Below are positions 57,188 through 64,000 of a stretch of 64,000 bases of DNA, one piece after another (the first letter of the stretch is position 1; each line of letters begins with the position of its first letter). Source of the DNA: Candidatus Krumholzibacteriota bacterium (lineage in GTDB: Bacteria; Krumholzibacteriota; Krumholzibacteriia; Krumholzibacteriales; Krumholzibacteriaceae); assembly GCA_016932415.1 (NCBI GenBank), contig JAFGCX010000031.1, forward strand, positions 6,792 to 70,791. Reading direction: 5' to 3'. The notes under the pieces were generated by a model, which was given only the letters and a program-made list of their open reading frames with translations, ran no database searches and was not told the origin of the DNA. The translations under genes were made by a program, and so were the position numbers.

Positions 57188-59611
57188 ATGAGTAAGAATG
57201 AAAACAGTATAGATACGCACCCCGACCAGATATTTCCGATCGTACCCCTTAGAGATGTAGTAATATTCCCGTCGATGGCGACAGCTATCCTCGTGGGAAG
57301 GCAGCCCTCGGTCAATGCCGTCGAGAGAGCGATCGAATCAGACAAGATACTGCTCGTAATAACCCAGAAGAATCCTTCAGACAACGACCCTTCTCCGGCC
57401 GAGCTGTATTCAGTGGGGACGATAGTGAGGATCGGGCTTTTCTTCAGGCTTCCCGACGGGACTATCAAGCTTATGCTTGAAGGGATCAACAGGGTCAAGA
57501 TAAAGAATTACGTGGAAAAGGATAATTATCTCGCCGCCAGGGTCGAGCCTTTCGAGGAGAAGGAACGGATCAGCCGCAAGATCGAGGCTCTCGCGAGAAA
57601 GGTCGAAACGCTCTTTTCCGATTACGTGCGGATGAACCACCGTATCCCCAACGAAGTGATGCTCTCTCTTCAGGGAAGCGACGACCGGGGTAATCTCGTC
57701 GATACGGTGGCTGCCCATATGATCATCAGGAACGAGATAAAACAGCAGATCCTCGAGACAGAGGACATAGAGGAACGGCTTATGATCCTCAGCCGGACCC
57801 TGGCCGAAGAGATAGAGATACTGAAAGTCGAGAAGGATATAGACGATAAAGTATCAAACCAGGTACAGAAGAGCCAGAAAGAGCTTTTTCTCCATGAAAA
57901 GATGAGAGCGATCCGCGATGAACTCGGACATGGCGACGAGATGGCCCAGTTCAGGGAGATCAAGAGCAGGATAAAAAAAGCGCGGATGAGCAAGGAAGCG
58001 AGAAAGATCGCTTACAAGGAACTCGACAGGCTCAAGATGATGTCACCGATGACTCCAGAGGCGACCGTGGTGAGAAACTACCTCGACTGGCTGACCTCTC
58101 TTCCCTGGCAGGAAAGGACGAAAGACAATCTCGACATCGAGGATGTGAGGAAGAAGCTCGACGCCGATCATTACGGACTGGCGAAGGTGAAGGAAAGAAT
58201 ACTCGAATTCCTTTCGGTGATGAAGCTGGTCAATAATCTCAAGGGACCGATCCTCTGTTTCGTCGGCCCTCCAGGCGTCGGCAAGACATCGCTTGGAAAA
58301 TCGATAGCCGACGCGATCGGAAGAAAGTTCGTGCGGGTATCGCTGGGCGGTACGAGAGACGAGGCCGAGATCAGGGGACACAGAAGGACATATATCGGAT
58401 CGATGCCGGGCAGGATAGTGCAGGGCGTGAGAAAAGCGGGGACGAGGAATCCCGTCTTTCTGCTCGATGAGATCGACAAGCTGAGTTCCGACTTTCGCGG
58501 AGACCCTTCATCGGCCCTGCTCGAGGTCCTCGATCCGGAACAGAACAGCAACTTCAGCGACAACTATCTCGAAGTCGAGTTCGATGTCAGTGAAGTGATG
58601 TTCATAACGACGGCAAACGTGATCTATTCGATCCCGCCGGCCCTGCTCGACAGGATGGAGATCATAAGGCTTCCGGGATACCTTCTGCTGGAAAAGATAA
58701 AGATCGCCCAGAAGTTCCTGCTGCCGAAGCAGCTCAAGGCGCATGGGATACGCCCCGAGCAGCTGAAGATATCCGAAGCGACGATGAAAGAGATAATACA
58801 GAAGTATACGAGGGAATCGGGAGTCAGGAACCTCGAGCGCGAACTTGCCGCGATATGCAGGAAAGTCGCGAAGAAGCTGGCGATGGATGAGAATGCCGGC
58901 AAGATAAGGCTGACGAAGAAGAATGTCGAAACGTACCTCGGAATTCCCAAGTTCACCGAGAGCGAGATAGAAAAGAAATCTTCCGTCGGAATCGCGACAG
59001 GGCTCGCGTGGACGGAAGCGGGAGGGGAGATCCTCAACGTCGAAGTGACGCTGATGCCGGGCAAGGGAGAGTTGATCCTTACCGGCCAGCTCGGCGACGT
59101 CATGCAGGAATCGGCAAGGATCGCCCTGAGCTACGCGAGGACAAAGTCGCAGATCCTCAACCTCGGGAATGATTTTTTCTCGACTATTGATGTTCACATC
59201 CATGTTCCCGAAGGAGCCATTCCGAAAGACGGGCCGAGCGCCGGAGTAGTAATGGCGACGGCTCTCATTTCCGCTCTTTTCGATATCCCGGTAAAGAGAG
59301 AGATCGCGATGACCGGCGAGTTGACTCTCAGGGGCAAGGTCCTGCCGATCGGAGGAATAAACGAAAAGTCAGTAGCTGCCCTTCGGGCCGGAGTCAAGAC
59401 GCTCCTTCTTCCCAGGGAGAACGAGAAGAACATCAAGGAGCTCCCTGAAGAAGTAAGAAAGAAGATGAAGATCATCACCGTCGAATCGATGGACCAGATC
59501 CTTAATAACGCCCTTACCAGGAAACTCGACTGGGGAGTCAAGCATCGGCGCAGGCTGGGCGGATTTTTCGGAACAGATATCCCGGCGGATATCTCGGATT
59601 CGACAAACTGA
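57188..59611 (+). CDS. lon: ATP-dependent protease Lon (La)
   Basis: 807-residue LonA: an N-terminal substrate domain (FPIVPLRDVVIFPSM...), an AAA+ domain with GPPGVGKTSLGKSIA and VFLLDEIDKL, and a C-terminal protease domain with catalytic dyad Ser684 (KDGPSAG) and Lys727 (GGINEKS). It follows clpX by 47 bp, completing a proteostasis block; the same order occurs in many bacteria. Confidence 0.97.
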   Translation: MSKNENSIDTHPDQIFPIVPLRDVVIFPSMATAILVGRQPSVNAVERAIESDKILLVITQKNPSDNDPSPAELYSVGTIVRIGLFFRLPDGTIKLMLEGINRVKIKNYVEKDNYLAARVEPFEEKERISRKIEALARKVETLFSDYVRMNHRIPNEVMLSLQGSDDRGNLVDTVAAHMIIRNEIKQQILETEDIEERLMILSRTLAEEIEILKVEKDIDDKVSNQVQKSQKELFLHEKMRAIRDELGHGDEMAQFREIKSRIKKARMSKEARKIAYKELDRLKMMSPMTPEATVVRNYLDWLTSLPWQERTKDNLDIEDVRKKLDADHYGLAKVKERILEFLSVMKLVNNLKGPILCFVGPPGVGKTSLGKSIADAIGRKFVRVSLGGTRDEAEIRGHRRTYIGSMPGRIVQGVRKAGTRNPVFLLDEIDKLSSDFRGDPSSALLEVLDPEQNSNFSDNYLEVEFDVSEVMFITTANVIYSIPPALLDRMEIIRLPGYLLLEKIKIAQKFLLPKQLKAHGIRPEQLKISEATMKEIIQKYTRESGVRNLERELAAICRKVAKKLAMDENAGKIRLTKKNVETYLGIPKFTESEIEKKSSVGIATGLAWTEAGGEILNVEVTLMPGKGELILTGQLGDVMQESARIALSYARTKSQILNLGNDFFSTIDVHIHVPEGAIPKDGPSAGVVMATALISALFDIPVKREIAMTGELTLRGKVLPIGGINEKSVAALRAGVKTLLLPRENEKNIKELPEEVRKKMKIITVESMDQILNNALTRKLDWGVKHRRRLGGFFGTDIPADISDSTN

Positions 59612-59626
59612 AAAGAAAACAATCAG

Positions 59627-60250
59627 TTGAAGATACGTGAACTCAGCCTCGTCTGCACAGAGCTGGAGCCTTCAAGGTTTCCCAACAGGCCCCTGCCCGA
59701 GATAGCCGTGTCCGGCAGGTCGAATGTCGGCAAGTCCTCTCTTCTCAACAAGCTTCTTGGCAGGAAGAATATCGCCAGAGTCAGCAAGGAACCGGGCAAG
59801 ACAAGGACTATAAATTTCTACCTTATAAATGAGAAACTCTTCCTGGTCGACCTTCCCGGATATGGATACGCAAAGGTCTCCAAGACGATGCGGGGAGGGT
59901 GGCAGAAGGTGCTCTATTCGTATATCGAAAAGAGAGAGAACCTCAAGGGTGTGATCCAGCTCGTCGATTCGAGGCACGCTCCGACGAAAGACGACCTTGT
60001 CATGATACAGCGGCTTGTCGACGCGGAAAGAGATTTTGTCACGGTCTTTACCAAGTCGGACAAGATCGGGCGCAACGAACGGGTAAAGACGCTGAACAGG
60101 TACCGTTCATTCTTCGAGGATTTTACCGTAAGGGAATTCGGGAAGAGTACGGGAAAGGGCGAAGATACAGATATTCCCGTGATCTTTACCTCCTCAAAGA
60201 CCGGTGAGGGCAAGGATGATCTCTGGAAATGGATCGAATCATTGATATAG
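59627..60250 (+). CDS. engB: Ribosome biogenesis GTPase EngB (YihA/YsxC)
   Basis: 207-residue GTPase needed for late 50S assembly. G1 GRSNVGKSSLLNKLLG, switch I PGKTRTINFYL, G3 DLPGYGYAK, G4 TKSD and G5-like TSSKTGEG. The start is TTG at 59627, 15 bp after lon. An insertion near residue 170 (GKSTGKGEDTD) is slightly longer than common. Its stop is 3 bp before the aminotransferase. Confidence 0.95.
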   Translation: MKIRELSLVCTELEPSRFPNRPLPEIAVSGRSNVGKSSLLNKLLGRKNIARVSKEPGKTRTINFYLINEKLFLVDLPGYGYAKVSKTMRGGWQKVLYSYIEKRENLKGVIQLVDSRHAPTKDDLVMIQRLVDAERDFVTVFTKSDKIGRNERVKTLNRYRSFFEDFTVREFGKSTGKGEDTDIPVIFTSSKTGEGKDDLWKWIESLI

Positions 60251-60253
60251 GGG

Positions 60254-61384
60254 ATGATCGATTTGAATGCCGACGACACGATCCTCATGACCCCGGGCCC
60301 CGTCCACATCCAACGTTCCAGCTGGGACGGTCTCGAAAATCTTCATCACAGGACAGGCCGGTTCAGAGAGATAGTGCTTGAGATCGAAGCGGGCCTTCGC
60401 AAGCTCGCCGGAACCTCGTCGCCGGCATACCTGCTGACCGCTTCTGGTACAGGAGCTATGGAGTCGGCGATAGTAAACCTCACCGTTCCCGGTTCGAAGG
60501 TCCTCGTCGTCTCCGGCGGAAAATTCGGAGACAGATGGAAGGAACTCGCCGATTCGAACAGGTGCAGCACCGACATATTGAAGTTTGAACCTGGCAGGGC
60601 GATCGATATTGAAATGGTAAGGGATAGGATTGCAGCCACCAGGCCCGAATTTCTCGCCGTTACGCACGTGGAATCCACTTCCGGGCTGCTTCTCGATCTC
60701 GAAAGGCTGGCAAAGGCCCTCTCTGAAGAGAGGCCATACCTGATCGTCGACGCGATCGCTTCGCTCGGATCGGAAGATCTGCGATTCGATGACTGGGGGA
60801 TCGATCTTCTAGTCGGAGCGGGCCAGAAGGCGCTTCAGGCCCCTGCCGGGATCAGTTTCGTGCTGATCTCCGAAAGGGCAAGGGCAAAAGCTCTGAAGAA
60901 CAGCCCGAGCGGTTATTATCTGAGCTATGAGAAGTATGACGGGGGAAGAGCAAGCGGAGACCTTCCATTCACGCCGGCGATCGATTCCTTCCAGCTTCTC
61001 CATCGGTCTCTCGGGAAGATATCCGCGACCGGCAAGGATATCTGGCTTGAGAGGCAGAGGGCATCTTCCGCCTCTCTTGTCGAAGCGGCATCATTTCTCG
61101 GGCTGGCCCTGTTTGCCGAGACCCCTTCATCTTCAGTCCAGGCTTTCATCATCCCTGAAACGGTCGACGCGGGTGATCTGATCGATGCCGTAGCAGAGCG
61201 CGAAGGGATCATAATCACGGGGGGCCAGGGGATCCTGGAGGGTAAGATAATCCGGACGGGGTTTACGGGGCTCTATTCGCGCGATATCGTCGCGAGATTG
61301 ATAAAAGCCCTGGGAAGGTCCCTGGAGGAGAGGGGCCTCGAAGTCGATATCGAAAGAGCTCTCCATTGCCTGATGCGGTCTTGA
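60254..61384 (+). CDS. Class V PLP-dependent aminotransferase (serine-pyruvate/glyoxylate type)
   Basis: 376 residues of the AGXT-like fold-type I family. Start motif MTPGPVHI, TASGTGAMESAI, HVESTSG, DAIASLGSEDLRFDDWGID and PLP lysine Lys192 in GAGQKALQAPAG are visible. Relatives transaminate serine, alanine or phosphoserine with glyoxylate, pyruvate or 2-oxoglutarate; the exact substrate cannot be read from the sequence. ATG 60254 directly abuts AGGGG; a TTG at 60263, 9 bases on, has better spacing and is a likely alternative start. Confidence 0.88.
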   Translation: MIDLNADDTILMTPGPVHIQRSSWDGLENLHHRTGRFREIVLEIEAGLRKLAGTSSPAYLLTASGTGAMESAIVNLTVPGSKVLVVSGGKFGDRWKELADSNRCSTDILKFEPGRAIDIEMVRDRIAATRPEFLAVTHVESTSGLLLDLERLAKALSEERPYLIVDAIASLGSEDLRFDDWGIDLLVGAGQKALQAPAGISFVLISERARAKALKNSPSGYYLSYEKYDGGRASGDLPFTPAIDSFQLLHRSLGKISATGKDIWLERQRASSASLVEAASFLGLALFAETPSSSVQAFIIPETVDAGDLIDAVAEREGIIITGGQGILEGKIIRTGFTGLYSRDIVARLIKALGRSLEERGLEVDIERALHCLMRS

Positions 61385-61409
61385 AATACTGTTACAATGG
61401 TAGTATAAT
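61381..61409 (+). promoter_or_regulatory. Sigma-70-type promoter for CxxCH protein gene
   Basis: TTGAAA (61381-61386), exact 17 bp spacer and perfect TATAAT (61404-61409), 11 of 12 consensus bases. It overlaps the aminotransferase stop codon and lies 22 bp before the TTG start of the next gene. Confidence 0.75.
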
Positions 61410-61431
61410 TCAGATAGATAAGGAGGTGGAA

Positions 61432-61839
61432 TTGCGTCCAATTCCGTCGTGGCGGGGTCTGTCTGTGCTTGGGATGTCTATTCTAGCGCTTGGCGCTGGA
61501 AAAATATCCGGCACTGAAGATTCAATGAAAAAACTACCCAATCATTCGCGTTACAGATGCGCGATCTGTCATGTCTCGGCAGAACCGAGACAGGGAAGCT
61601 CTGAGCTCAATCTGTTCGGGGTGGATTTCCTTGCCAGAGGCGGGGTATGGAGCGCCGTTCTGGCAGGGGAGGATTCCGACAAAGATACATATACGAACGG
61701 CTTTGAGATCGGAGACGACAACGGCGATGGAGTGGCGGAGATCGAGCCGGAGAGAAGTAACCCCGGTGATATCAAAGAGATCCCCAGTTCGATAGATCCG
61801 AAGACATGGGGATTGATAAAGAGCCTCTTCGACGATTAG
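61432..61839 (+). CDS. Small exported CxxCH protein with calcium-binding-type repeat
   Basis: 135 residues from TTG 61432, chosen for AGGAGG five bases upstream and the promoter at 61381. A hydrophobic N-terminal segment (about 8-24) suggests export. Then RCAICH (Cys43, Cys46, His47), a class-c heme attachment motif; LNLFGVDFL; and an Asp-rich stretch DSDKDTYTNGFEIGDDNGDG like thrombospondin type 3 or EF-hand loops. Possibly a periplasmic mono-heme c-type cytochrome, but no distal Met ligand is certain. Stands alone between promoter and terminator. Confidence 0.75.
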   Translation: MRPIPSWRGLSVLGMSILALGAGKISGTEDSMKKLPNHSRYRCAICHVSAEPRQGSSELNLFGVDFLARGGVWSAVLAGEDSDKDTYTNGFEIGDDNGDGVAEIEPERSNPGDIKEIPSSIDPKTWGLIKSLFDD

Positions 61840-61872
61840 AAAACGCCCCGAAATAACTGTTTTTCACGCAAA

Positions 61873-61898
61873 CCACCTGTCCCGGGTGGATTTTTTTT
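61873..61898 (+). terminator. Rho-independent terminator
   Basis: CCACC/GGTGG stem (extendable by a T-G pair) around a GTCCC loop, followed by an 8-base T-run (61891-61898). It ends the CxxCH gene. Confidence 0.75.
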
Positions 61899-61927
61899 GT
61901 ACTGGCCGGAGCAGGTGATAATTAAAG

Positions 61928-61956
61928 TTGCGAAAATGATCTTCATGCCATAGACT
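61928..61956 (+). promoter_or_regulatory. Likely promoter for purA
   Basis: TTGCGA (61928-61933), 17 bp spacer, TAGACT (61951-61956). The -10 is the same hexamer as in the promoter at 47131. It lies just after the terminator and 43 bp before purA. Confidence 0.5.
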
Positions 61957-61998
61957 TCACTCTGATTGTGACGTGTGGACGCAAAACAGGAGTAATAC

Positions 61999-63282
61999 AT
62001 GCCGGCAACAATAGTACTTGGAGGCCAGTGGGGCGACGAGGGAAAGGCGAAGGTCGTAGATTTTCTCATGCCGCATCATGACATCGTCATGAGATTTCAG
62101 GGTGGCGCGAACGCCGGGCACACGGTTGTGACTCAGGAAGGAAAGTTCGCCTTTCACCAGATCCCGTCCGGAGTCCTCTATCCCGGGGTCATCGCGGTAA
62201 TGGGGAACGGGATGGTAGTCGATCCGGAGGAGTTCCTTAAGGAACTCGGAGAACTGATGTCGAGGGGAATAGATTTTGAAGGAAGACTCTTCATCAGCTC
62301 CGCGGCGCAGGTAGTGATGCCGTACCATAAACTGCTCGACACTCTTTATGAAAGCGATCTTAAGAACAATTGTATCGGTAGTACGCGAAAGGGTATAGGC
62401 CCAGCGTATTCTGATAAATATACGCGCCAGGGAATCAGGATCGGCGATTTTCTCCTTCCAAAGGAAGAGTTCTTCGATCTCGTGTCGAGGAAGGTCGAGA
62501 ACGTGAACCGGGTGATAGAGATGCTCGGCGCGCCGGCTCTTTCTCCCGCCAAGATAGCCTCCGACCTGATTAATATCAGGGAACTGATCGACCTTATGGT
62601 GATAGATACGCAGGAAAAGATCCATCAATGGAAGAGCGAAGGGAAAAGGATCATGCTTGAGGGGGCGCAGGGCACTCTTCTTGACATAGATCATGGGACA
62701 TATCCCTTCGTCACCTCGAGTTCATGTTCGGTCGGTGGCGCGATGACAGGTTCGGGGCTCGCGCCGCGCGATATAGGCAGGGTGATAGGTATCTTCAAGG
62801 CTTATACGACAAGGGTCGGCAATGGGCCTTTTCCGACAGAACTGGATGATGATGACGGAAAATACCTGGCCGAGAAGGGGAACGAATTCGGGACGACGAC
62901 GGGAAGGCCGAGAAGATGCGGCTGGCTCGATCTGGTCGCCGCGAAATATTCGGTGCAATTGAACGGACTCTCCGAGATAGCCCTTACGAAACTGGATGTC
63001 CTTTCAGGGTTGAAGAAGGTCAAGGTCTGCGTCGCTTACGAGATAGACGGGAAAAAGATCGATCATTTCCCCCAGAACACAGCGATCCTTTCAAAATGCA
63101 AGCCTGTTTTCGAGGAGATGGATGGTTGGGATGATACCGGAGCGGAGAATGAAGAGTATGTTTCTCTTCCCGGCAAAGCTAGAGAATATGTCGAGATGAT
63201 CGAGAAGAGGCTCGCCGTCAAGGCGTCGTTCATATCCCACGGACCTGAAAGAAAGAAGACGATTATAAGAGACGGCTTTTAA
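61999..63282 (+). CDS. purA: Adenylosuccinate synthetase
   Basis: First step from IMP to AMP, using GTP and aspartate. 427 residues, typical. The N-terminal GGQWGDEGKAKVVD (catalytic Asp13), GGANAGHTVV (His43), TTGRPRRCGWLDLVAA and LTKLDVL are visible. The family normally reads GDEGKGK; here the second Gly is Ala (GKAKVVD). AGGAG lies before the ATG. Monocistronic, with its own promoter and a tRNA promoter right after its stop. Confidence 0.97.
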   Translation: MPATIVLGGQWGDEGKAKVVDFLMPHHDIVMRFQGGANAGHTVVTQEGKFAFHQIPSGVLYPGVIAVMGNGMVVDPEEFLKELGELMSRGIDFEGRLFISSAAQVVMPYHKLLDTLYESDLKNNCIGSTRKGIGPAYSDKYTRQGIRIGDFLLPKEEFFDLVSRKVENVNRVIEMLGAPALSPAKIASDLINIRELIDLMVIDTQEKIHQWKSEGKRIMLEGAQGTLLDIDHGTYPFVTSSSCSVGGAMTGSGLAPRDIGRVIGIFKAYTTRVGNGPFPTELDDDDGKYLAEKGNEFGTTTGRPRRCGWLDLVAAKYSVQLNGLSEIALTKLDVLSGLKKVKVCVAYEIDGKKIDHFPQNTAILSKCKPVFEEMDGWDDTGAENEEYVSLPGKAREYVEMIEKRLAVKASFISHGPERKKTIIRDGF

Positions 63283-63287
63283 TAGTG

Positions 63288-63316
63288 TTGACAGGCCGGA
63301 GTCCTCTTATTACATT
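63288..63316 (+). promoter_or_regulatory. Sigma-70-type promoter for tRNA-Lys
   Basis: Perfect TTGACA (63288-63293), 17 bp spacer, TACATT (63311-63316), ending 52 bp before the tRNA. It begins 5 bp after the purA stop. Confidence 0.6.
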
Positions 63317-63368
63317 GTATCGATGAGCCGGCAAGCCGGCGCTGGAAAAAATCAGAAAATCATATTAT

Positions 63369-63441
63369 GGGCCGCTAGCTCATCCGGTAGAGCACCTGCC
63401 TTTTAAGCAGGTGGTGCTGGGTTCAAGTCCCGGGCGGCTCA
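63369..63441 (+). tRNA. tRNA-Lys (anticodon UUU)
   Basis: 73 bases. Acceptor GGGCCGC pairs with GCGGCTC (one G-T wobble); anticodon stem CCTGC/GCAGG encloses CTTTTAA with anticodon TTT at 63402-63404; T-arm GGGTTCAAGTCCC. CCA is not encoded: the discriminator A is followed by seven T, which may also end transcription. Confidence 0.95.
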
Positions 63442-63921
63442 TTTTTTTATTCCATTATCGACAACAACTTACAGCCGAAAACCTCTAAGCCGCGATCACG
63501 CCTGATCTCTAAAAGTAAGATGATGGTAAGACCGGTCAGGGATCGCAGTAGATTTTCCCGAAATCTACTCGATAATAGACAGAAAACTTGAATTCGAATA
63601 ATTCTTCTGATACACTTTCCCCTCGAAGCGATTCTTGAATTTTAAGGGGCGGCAACTATCAATATTCAAATTGGTAATAGTGTTAATCGTTCAGTTGATA
63701 ATGGAATTTCCTCAGGGAGGATAACCGCAGTCATTATCCGGTTATCCAGCGAAGATCTTGCAGGATATCACTTAAAGACGGATGTGGCGAAAGCGTATAA
63801 AATTCTGGTTTTGAGGAGGTTCCGGCCTCCTGGGTCACTTTGACAGTTGGTCTATACTGCATTCCTTCGCAGTATTTATCCGGTTATATAGTTCAGTAGA
63901 CTTATTGTTAGCTAGGTTATT
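63442..63921 (+). other. 480-bp gene-free region with several inverted repeats
   Basis: No ORF of note. Visible structures: a 13 bp stem with 3-base bulge (GCGATC..CCTGATC near 63492 with GGTCAGG-GATCGC near 63535-63546), a perfect 9 bp hairpin (63547-63569), a 9 bp inverted repeat (63719-63727 with 63739-63747), a 6 bp hairpin (63814-63831) and a 7 bp hairpin (63854-63875). The 12-mer TTATCCGGTTAT occurs at 63734 and 63876. None has a T-tract. No known RNA class recognised. Confidence 0.5.
63734..63887 (+). repeat. Direct repeat TTATCCGGTTAT (two copies)
   Basis: Identical 12-mers at 63734-63745 and 63876-63887. The first overlaps the right arm of the 9 bp inverted repeat. May be protein-binding sites ahead of the partial gene at 63922, or chance. 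Confidence 0.4.
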
Positions 63922-64000
63922 ATGAAGATTAAGTTCGAAGAACTCGAAGAAGCATTCGATTTTGTGAGTTTCGGTGCAGTAGGAGAACATTCTGCTACAT
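63922..64000 (+). CDS. Partial ORF at window end, possibly UPF0158-like
   Basis: Only 26 codons are visible (MKIKFEELEEAFDFVSFGA then VGEHSAT), running off the right edge. The start KIKFEELEEAFDFVS is similar in pattern to UPF0158 proteins, but this is a guess from a very short piece. Ribosome site is weak. Function unknown. Confidence 0.4.
   Translation, partial: MKIKFEELEEAFDFVSFGAVGEHSAT

Overview
The window is chromosomal DNA of moderate GC content from a diderm (Gram-negative-type) bacterium. It encodes two Omp85-type outer-membrane barrels, TamB, several lipoproteins with clear lipoboxes, RseP, and a secreted M6 peptidase with a C-terminal domain like those of the type IX secretion system. 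The blend of FCB-type envelope genes (T9SS-like tails, PD40 propellers, a DUF4296-like lipoprotein) with GatCAB, two-CW and lamin-tail proteins suggests an uncultured FCB-related or neighbouring phylum (Krumholzibacteriota, Eisenbacteria, Latescibacterota or Zixibacteria type). That placement is inference; no rRNA is present.

Layout. 1-8.3 kb: the end of tsf, then the classic pyrH-frr-uppS-cdsA-dxr-rseP run (translation, undecaprenyl phosphate, phospholipid and isoprenoid synthesis, envelope proteolysis), a small lipoprotein on the other strand, and an Omp85 protein. 8.3-15.5 kb: tamB and a large metallopeptidase/beta-propeller/Omp85-barrel fusion. 15.6-17.8 kb: a PcrA/UvrD helicase. 17.9-23.6 kb (minus): DUF2207 protein, LemA, a PD40 lipoprotein and a GT39 glycosyltransferase. 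23.8-27.0 kb: gatCAB. 27.0-28.8 kb: an ECF sigma/anti-sigma pair and a small DUF6249-like membrane protein. 28.9-33.1 kb: a WD40 lipoprotein, a lamin-tail protein and a two-CW/GAF histidine kinase.

33.1-42.7 kb is a B12-dependent acyl-CoA cluster. On plus lie a corrinoid adenosyltransferase, MeaB, an acyl-CoA mutase large subunit with the isobutyryl-CoA mutase Phe/Gln signature, its B12 subunit, a thiolase and a 3-hydroxyacyl-CoA dehydrogenase. On minus, converging, lie methylmalonyl-CoA epimerase, a true methylmalonyl-CoA mutase large subunit (Tyr/Arg signature) and a propionyl-CoA carboxylase/decarboxylase carboxyltransferase subunit. With the crotonase at 52.8 kb these would connect isobutyryl-CoA and butyryl-CoA to acetyl-CoA, and propionyl-CoA to succinyl-CoA.

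43-52.7 kb: a lipoprotein, the M6 peptidase, a small outer-membrane barrel, a DtxR-FeoA regulator with feoB, and an exported protein ending in a glycogen-binding-type domain. 53.7-59.6 kb: tRNA-Leu(UAG) followed by the proteostasis set tig-clpP-clpX-lon. 59.6-63.4 kb: engB, a class V aminotransferase, a small CxxCH protein, purA and tRNA-Lys(UUU). The last 480 bp before the final partial gene are non-coding and rich in short inverted repeats. Several good sigma-70-type promoters and three hairpin/T-tract terminators are visible. I saw no CRISPR array, insertion sequence, prophage or defence island. The most unusual items are the peptidase-Omp85 fusion, the paired B12 mutases, the CxxCH mini-protein and the structured terminal intergenic region.
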